Assembly: GCA_964563165.1 (NCBI GenBank)
Contig: CAZLWA010000091.1
Coordinates: 1 to 10,329 of the forward strand
From: CAZLWA01 sp964563165
Lineage (GTDB): Bacteria > CLD3 > SB21
Direction of reading: 5' to 3'
DNA: 10,329 bases
In this document: piece after piece, positions 6,601 through 10,329 of the stretch
How positions within the stretch are numbered: the first letter of the stretch is position 1
How the letters are laid out: the number at the start of each line of letters is the position of its first letter
The notes under the pieces: generated by a model
Seen by the model: the letters and a program-made list of their open reading frames with translations, nothing else
Told to the model about the DNA's origin: nothing
Database searches by the model: none
Program-made: the position numbers and the translations under genes

Positions 6601-8934
6601 TCATGGCTTGATTGCCCATACTTTAACCGTTTTATCCTGGGATCCCGAAATAGCAAACTTCCCGTCCGGCGAAAAAGCTACGCACAACACCTGGCCGGTG
6701 TGCCCGACAAGAGTTTTTATTTCTCTGCCGGTATCGATCTCCCAGAGTTTGAGTGTTTTATCTGAGGAGCCTGAAACAGCAAATTTACCGTCGGGTGAAA
6801 AGGCCACAGAATAGACCCAGTTAGCATGCCCTGTGAATGTTCTTATTTCCTTGCCGGTACCGATCTCCCAGAGCTTGAGCGTTTTATCCGCCGACCCAGA
6901 AAGAACAAACTTCCCATCCGGTGAAAAAGCTACAGAAAATACATAATTCGAATGCCCTGTAAAAGTTTTTATTTCCGTGCCCGTACTGATATCCCAGAGT
7001 TTGAGCGTACTGTCCAAGGATCCGGAAACCGCGCGTTTTCCGTCCGGTGAAAAAGCCACAGAAGTGACGCCCAAGGAATGGCCCGTGAAAGCTCTAATTT
7101 CGTTGCCTGAACTGATATCCCAGAGTCTGAGCGTTCGGTCCCACGACCCTGAGAGCGCAAACTTCCCGTCCGGCGAGAAAACTACAGACTTCACTTCATT
7201 TGAATGCCCCTTGAATATCCTTATTACTTGTCCGTCGTTGAGACTACACAGTTTGGCAGTGCTGTCTTTTGAGCCTGAAAGGGCAACCCTCCCATCCGGT
7301 GAACAAGCTACAGATGTGATATAGTCAGGATGTATCGAAAATGCTTTTGCTTCCTTGGCAGTACCGACCTCCCAAATCTTGATCGTACGATTTGATCCTG
7401 CGAGAGCAAATTGTCCGTCCGGAGAAACAGCGACGGACATGATTATTGAAGGATTCCCTGTGAATGTTTTTTCTGATCTGTCTTCAACCAGTGTCGGATT
7501 TGAAACCCGGTGTGGATCTTTCTTCGCGTCATTTGCCTTACAAGGAATAATGTAGACTTCGTTCGTATTGCTGCCCCATGAGACCTTATCAAGAACTGCT
7601 ACCATCGTACCGGATGGAAAATCAGACTGCTTCCCATCGAGTCTGGAATATCCGGTATGGTCTCCATCCAATTTTCTGGCCGACGCCCCGGTGACCAGAC
7701 ACCGGGCGAGCGTCCAGCCCGCGATTCCCGCAGATGAACTTATCTTCCAATATTCGAGGCCGGAAACTTGTCTCGTTTCACCTAACCACTCTACCGATTC
7801 TCCCATTTTGAGTTTGGCCAAGAGGGCCGATTGATTCGATGGCGTTTCCCGAATGGACATCCCCTCTTCAATACACACCGATCTGCTGAAAGGAACCGTT
7901 CCAATCACTTTCATTTCAGTGACATTAATTGAGCAGGTTCCTTTTACTTTGGGGGTCATTGAAATCAGAAGCGTATCTACGGTTACAAGCAACTTCATTT
8001 CCTGGCGTGTGTCAACTATCGGCGAATTCGGATAATTTCGCAGGAACGGAAGGCGATCCATCACATAGCAATCCAACCAGGATGGACAATTGGCGATGTA
8101 AGGCAATTGACTCTGGCCGGAATCAAGTACCAACTCCATAAACCCGCCGTAGTCCGAAAAATTGACATGTCCGTTCAGAATCGCCATTCCTGCAAATTTT
8201 AGTTGCACATATTGCAATTCCTTCGAATGTTGGTCATCTATCAATGTGAAATTTCTAAACTTCTGCCCCACTCTTGCCTCGCCGATAAGGCAAGTGTCAG
8301 TTAAGCTTATGCCGGCGGCTACTATTTCCGTCACAAAAATAGAATAGGCCGGTGCGCTGATGAGTGTGGCATTGGTTGAGACCGCTGCCATCAATACCCG
8401 CTGCTTAGTCTTGTCTTTTTCCCTTATCGCTCGCGCACCTATGACCGCGAGTGCGAGATCGTTTTTATCGATCGACACTTCCGGGTCTTTCACCCATACA
8501 TGCTCACCGCCCGGTGCATCCAGTTTGCCCTCGACCACTTCCATCCAGCCGTCGGACTGTTTTTGCAGGATCGCAACGAGCGCCAACGCTTCAAGGGATC
8601 TATCCGTGCTATTAAGAAGATTGGGCCGTGTGAAAACTGATGCACGGGCACGTATCACTCCGGCTTTCGCTTTCGTGACAATTCCGCGTGTCAATATCCA
8701 ACCGGTTGTACCGTCGGACAGTTTGATGTCGTAATAGTCCTGTGACGTCTTCGCGTCTTTTTCAGTGCGCCCGAGCCACGCAACCTCTTCGCCCAATCCT
8801 ACCGTCGTGAGAAATTTACTCGATTTCGCCGGCTCACTGCGCAAAGACATTCCGTCCTCGATGCAGACGGAAGGCACGGACGTCTGTGCGGATAGAGTTG
8901 CAGCCGTAAGTAGAATTAAAAATAAAATTCGCAT
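6601..8934 (-). CDS. Secreted SH3-like / seven-bladed WD40 propeller protein
   Basis: This is a 777-residue protein of unknown function. Residues 1-16 (MRILFLILLTAATLSA) form a signal peptide with likely signal peptidase I cleavage before Q17. Domains in order are: an SH3b-like unit at about 20-88 (GMSLRSEPA ... LSDGTTGW), a second SH3-like unit at 92-155, a short helical stretch at 157-185, a beta-rich domain I do not recognise at about 205-345 (with C283 and C289 close together), a third SH3b-like unit at 350-416 (GMSIRETPS ... AGW), a linker, and seven WD40 repeats at 491-777. The repeats have an exact 42-residue period, with repeated SVAFSPDGKF and LKLWE/D motifs. Seven blades fit one closed propeller, ending at the C-terminus, and suggest a protein-binding scaffold in the periplasm or outside the cell. 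Blade 2 lacks the usual Trp (KLCSLNDG). Gaps to neighbours are 34 and 52 bases. Confidence 0.85.
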   Translation of the reverse strand: MRILFLILLTAATLSAQTSVPSVCIEDGMSLRSEPAKSSKFLTTVGLGEEVAWLGRTEKDAKTSQDYYDIKLSDGTTGWILTRGIVTKAKAGVIRARASVFTRPNLLNSTDRSLEALALVAILQKQSDGWMEVVEGKLDAPGGEHVWVKDPEVSIDKNDLALAVIGARAIREKDKTKQRVLMAAVSTNATLISAPAYSIFVTEIVAAGISLTDTCLIGEARVGQKFRNFTLIDDQHSKELQYVQLKFAGMAILNGHVNFSDYGGFMELVLDSGQSQLPYIANCPSWLDCYVMDRLPFLRNYPNSPIVDTRQEMKLLVTVDTLLISMTPKVKGTCSINVTEMKVIGTVPFSRSVCIEEGMSIRETPSNQSALLAKLKMGESVEWLGETRQVSGLEYWKISSSAGIAGWTLARCLVTGASARKLDGDHTGYSRLDGKQSDFPSGTMVAVLDKVSWGSNTNEVYIIPCKANDAKKDPHRVSNPTLVEDRSEKTFTGNPSIIMSVAVSPDGQFALAGSNRTIKIWEVGTAKEAKAFSIHPDYITSVACSPDGRVALSGSKDSTAKLCSLNDGQVIRIFKGHSNEVKSVVFSPDGKFALSGSWDRTLRLWDISSGNEIRAFTGHSLGVTSVAFSPDGKRAVSGSLDSTLKLWDISTGTEIKTFTGHSNYVFSVAFSPDGKFVLSGSADKTLKLWEIGTGKEIRTFTGHANWVYSVAFSPDGKFAVSGSSDKTLKLWEIDTGREIKTLVGHTGQVLCVAFSPDGKFAISGSQDKTVKVWAIKP
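6604..7464 (-). repeat. Seven tandem 126-bp coding repeats (WD40 blades)
   Basis: The anchor CCCAGAG or its equivalent recurs at 6615, 6741, 6867, 6993, 7119, 7245 and 7371, exactly 126 bases apart each time with no indels. The first four full blades from the low-coordinate side are the most alike at the DNA level (for example CCCAGAGTTTGAGCG at 6993 against CCCAGAGCTTGAGCG at 6867). The copies near 7245 and 7371 have diverged more. This is amplification inside a gene, not a CRISPR array. Confidence 0.9.
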
Positions 8935-8968
8935 AAAAGAATGCGCCCTTCCCGAGTTTTCTTTATTC

Positions 8969-9229
8969 TTAAATCTGCTTATGAAAGGCTCTCACTTCTT
9001 CCGGTGAGAACTTTGTCAATTTAATCGTTTTCGCGTGATGCCGCTGAAGGGTCGGAACCACCATAAGCGCTTGGGCTTTGCTCTCCGCTTCGATAATGAC
9101 CCATCCCGTATGATCGCCGTCCTTGCAGCCCCAATCAAAATGCGTGATCGTTCCTATCGCCTCGATCTGCTGCAGAGCCTTTTTACACTCCTCAACCGTA
9201 TGAGGCAAGATGATCAAATATCTATCCAT
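8969..9229 (-). CDS. Small conserved-looking protein, possible ferredoxin-like (dimeric alpha/beta barrel) fold
   Basis: This 86-residue protein has no function I can name. It starts MDRYLIILPHTVEECKKAL and shows a beta-alpha-beta-beta-alpha-beta pattern: strand (YLIILPH), helix (VEECKKALQQIEAI), strand (THFDWGCKDGDHTGWVIIEA), helix (KAQALMVVPTLQ), strand (AKTIKLTKF), then a short C-terminal helix. That order resembles DUF3303/YCII-type dimeric alpha/beta barrels. A CKDGDHTGW segment holding a Cys, two Asp and a His could be a ligand or metal site. The ATG at 9229 is chosen over one 12 codons upstream because AGGAGAG lies 3 bases before it and the longer form runs into the palindromic repeat. 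It sits 34 bases before the WD40 gene. Confidence 0.7.
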   Translation of the reverse strand: MDRYLIILPHTVEECKKALQQIEAIGTITHFDWGCKDGDHTGWVIIEAESKAQALMVVPTLQRHHAKTIKLTKFSPEEVRAFHKQI

Positions 9230-9245
9230 GATCTCTCCTTTTTTA

Positions 9246-9350
9246 GTGGCAAAAACTCTCGCCACAAAGGCACCAAGACACTAAGACTCACAAAGCAATT
9301 TAAAACTTAGTGTTACTTTGCGCTTTCGTGTCTTTGTGGCAAAATTTCTC
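9246..9350. repeat. Long intergenic palindrome with approximately 8-base period
   Basis: The left arm (about 9261-9296) reads CCACAAAG GCACCAAG ACACTAAG then ACTCACAAAG. The right arm (about 9306-9340) reads CTTAGTGT, ACTTTGCG, CTTTCGTG, TCTTTGTGG. The arms are imperfect reverse complements sharing GCCACAAAG at the outer end. A near-identical 15-mer flanks the structure in direct orientation: GTGGCAAAAACTCTC at 9246-9260 and GTGGCAAAATTTCTC at 9336-9350 (13 of 15 match). The right end overlaps the TGA stop (9349-9351) of the aminotransferase gene. It differs in sequence from the elements at 975-1117 and 3874-3937 but has the same architecture and placement. Confidence 0.82.
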
Positions 9351-10329
9351 ATTGGCAATATTCATCCGCGATCGCGATCGCTTTCGAAATAATATCCAGT
9401 CCTTCGTCTATTTGTTCTTTCGTCACGCATAGCGGCGGTGCCGTAAAAACATAATTCCACCGAACGAATGTGAACATCCCGAGTTCCGTGATCTTCGCGG
9501 CAACCTTGTTCATGATCTCCATCTCATTCGGCTTTGCATTCCAGGGCGCCATAGGCTCTTTCGTGACACGGTTCTTCACCAACTCAATACATCCGAGCAG
9601 TCCCGTATTCCGATAATCGCCGATAGACGGATGTTTCTTCTTCAATTCTTCAACGCGGCTTTCGATATAGGTTCCCATCTTCGCCGCATTTTCTACCAGA
9701 TTTTCTTCTTCGTAAATCTCCAAACACGCCAGGGCCGCGGCGCACGCCACCGCATGCGCGGAATACGTGAGCCCCAAAGGCATGGGTTTATCATCAAAAT
9801 GTTTGGCAATTTCTTCTTTCACAATAATTCCGCCGAGCGGAATGTAGCCGCAGGTCAGCCCTTTCGCCATGCACATGATATCCGGAACGATTCCGTGATG
9901 TTCGACCGCAAACATCTTTCCTGTGCGTCCGAACCCGCTCATCACCTCATCGTCGATCCATAGAATTCCATGCAGCTCACAGATCGCTTTCAATTTCTTA
10001 ATGTATCCCGGCGGATATTTGATACAGCCCGATGAACCCGACTCTCCCTCGAATAACAGCGCGGCGATATTTTGCGGGCCTTCGTATTTGATCACGCGTT
10101 CCACGTGCGCCGCGGCACGGTCGGAACATTCTTCCGAAGTCTTGCTGCCCCACGGACACCGGTAAAAGTAAGGATTTTCCACATGAATAAAATTCGGCGC
10201 TGATTGACTGTCCACAGCTAACCGACGCGGATCGCCGCCGGCCGAGAACGCCCCGTAACTCGCACCGTGAAAAGATTGATATTGCGAGACGATCTTGTGA
10301 CGCCCCGTAACCACACGCGCCAGCTTGAT
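9349..10329 (-). CDS. Class III PLP-dependent aminotransferase, probably beta-alanine aminotransferase (N-terminus beyond right edge)
   Basis: The C-terminal 326 residues of a fold-type I, class III (omega-amino acid) aminotransferase are visible. The frame is open to the edge (IKLARVVTGRHKIVS is the first readable stretch), so about 100 N-terminal residues are missing, given the usual 430-450. Family motifs are SFHGASYGA (PLP-stacking region), IDDEVMSGFGRTG (the conserved Asp that pairs with the PLP ring nitrogen), and MAKGLTCGYIPLGG, whose lysine codon at 9862-9864 encodes the Schiff-base residue. LTYSAHAVACAAALA follows. The sequence style resembles beta-alanine or taurine:2-oxoglutarate/pyruvate transaminases. 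With the pyrimidine genes downstream, conversion of beta-alanine to malonate semialdehyde (PydD-type role) is the likely reaction; the amino acceptor is not evident. A palindromic repeat follows the stop. Confidence 0.9.
   Translation of the reverse strand: MKLARVVTGRHKIVSQYQSFHGASYGAFSAGGDPRRLAVDSQSAPNFIHVENPYFYRCPWGSKTSEECSDRAAAHVERVIKYEGPQNIAALLFEGESGSSGCIKYPPGYIKKLKAICELHGILWIDDEVMSGFGRTGKMFAVEHHGIVPDIMCMAKGLTCGYIPLGGIIVKEEIAKHFDDKPMPLGLTYSAHAVACAAALACLEIYEEENLVENAAKMGTYIESRVEELKKKHPSIGDYRNTGLLGCIELVKNRVTKEPMAPWNAKPNEMEIMNKVAAKITELGMFTFVRWNYVFTAPPLCVTKEQIDEGLDIISKAIAIADEYCQ

Noticed and set aside
6604..7464. Regular repeats that might suggest a CRISPR array
   Set aside because: The period is 126 bases, fully coding, and the translation is seven WD40 blades in frame.
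9230..9265. Upstream start for the 86-residue protein (98 residues)
   Set aside because: The extension (MARVFATKKGEI) is encoded by repeat and ribosome-binding-site sequence; AGGAGAG sits just before the ATG at 9229.

Overview
The window looks like part of a Gram-negative bacterial chromosome with mid-range GC (roughly 45-50% by eye). A probable lipoprotein and a secreted WD40/SH3 protein support a Gram-negative cell. Domain style and intergenic repeats recall environmental Bacteroidota/Ignavibacteria-like or Leptospira-like lineages, but I cannot place it more precisely. All nine genes lie on the minus strand, so transcription runs from high to low coordinates. No rRNA, tRNA or CRISPR array is visible, and no gene-free stretch exceeds 300 bases.

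In transcription order: a class III aminotransferase cut by the right edge (10329-9349); an 86-residue small protein (9229-8969); a 777-residue secreted protein with SH3-like domains and a seven-bladed WD40 propeller (8934-6601); a paralogous SH3-like lipoprotein (6548-5670); an NCS1 nucleobase permease (5659-3935); dihydropyrimidinase (3852-2470); a DUF559-type endonuclease-like gene inside a cassette with terminal inverted repeats (2461-2029); beta-ureidopropionase (1985-1119); and PreT, the FAD/Fe-S subunit of dihydropyrimidine dehydrogenase, cut by the left edge (950-1).

The metabolic genes form a nearly complete reductive pyrimidine degradation pathway. The permease imports a pyrimidine, PreT (with PreA, expected just left of the window) reduces it, dihydropyrimidinase opens the ring, beta-ureidopropionase releases beta-alanine with CO2 and NH3, and the aminotransferase probably converts beta-alanine to malonate semialdehyde. 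The two SH3-like envelope proteins and the 86-residue protein sit inside this cluster with short gaps but have no known link to the pathway.

The most interesting material is non-metabolic. First, the DUF559 cassette: its inverted termini appear to supply the gene's ribosome binding site at one end and its stop codon at the other, its GC is low, and it sits between two consecutive pathway genes. Second, three long intergenic palindromes whose arms are built from 8-base periods each abut the stop codon of the preceding gene; one of them contains a second palindrome with a 9-base period nested in its centre. Third, the permease carries an extra domain of about 100 residues, predicted extracytoplasmic, between TM5 and TM6.
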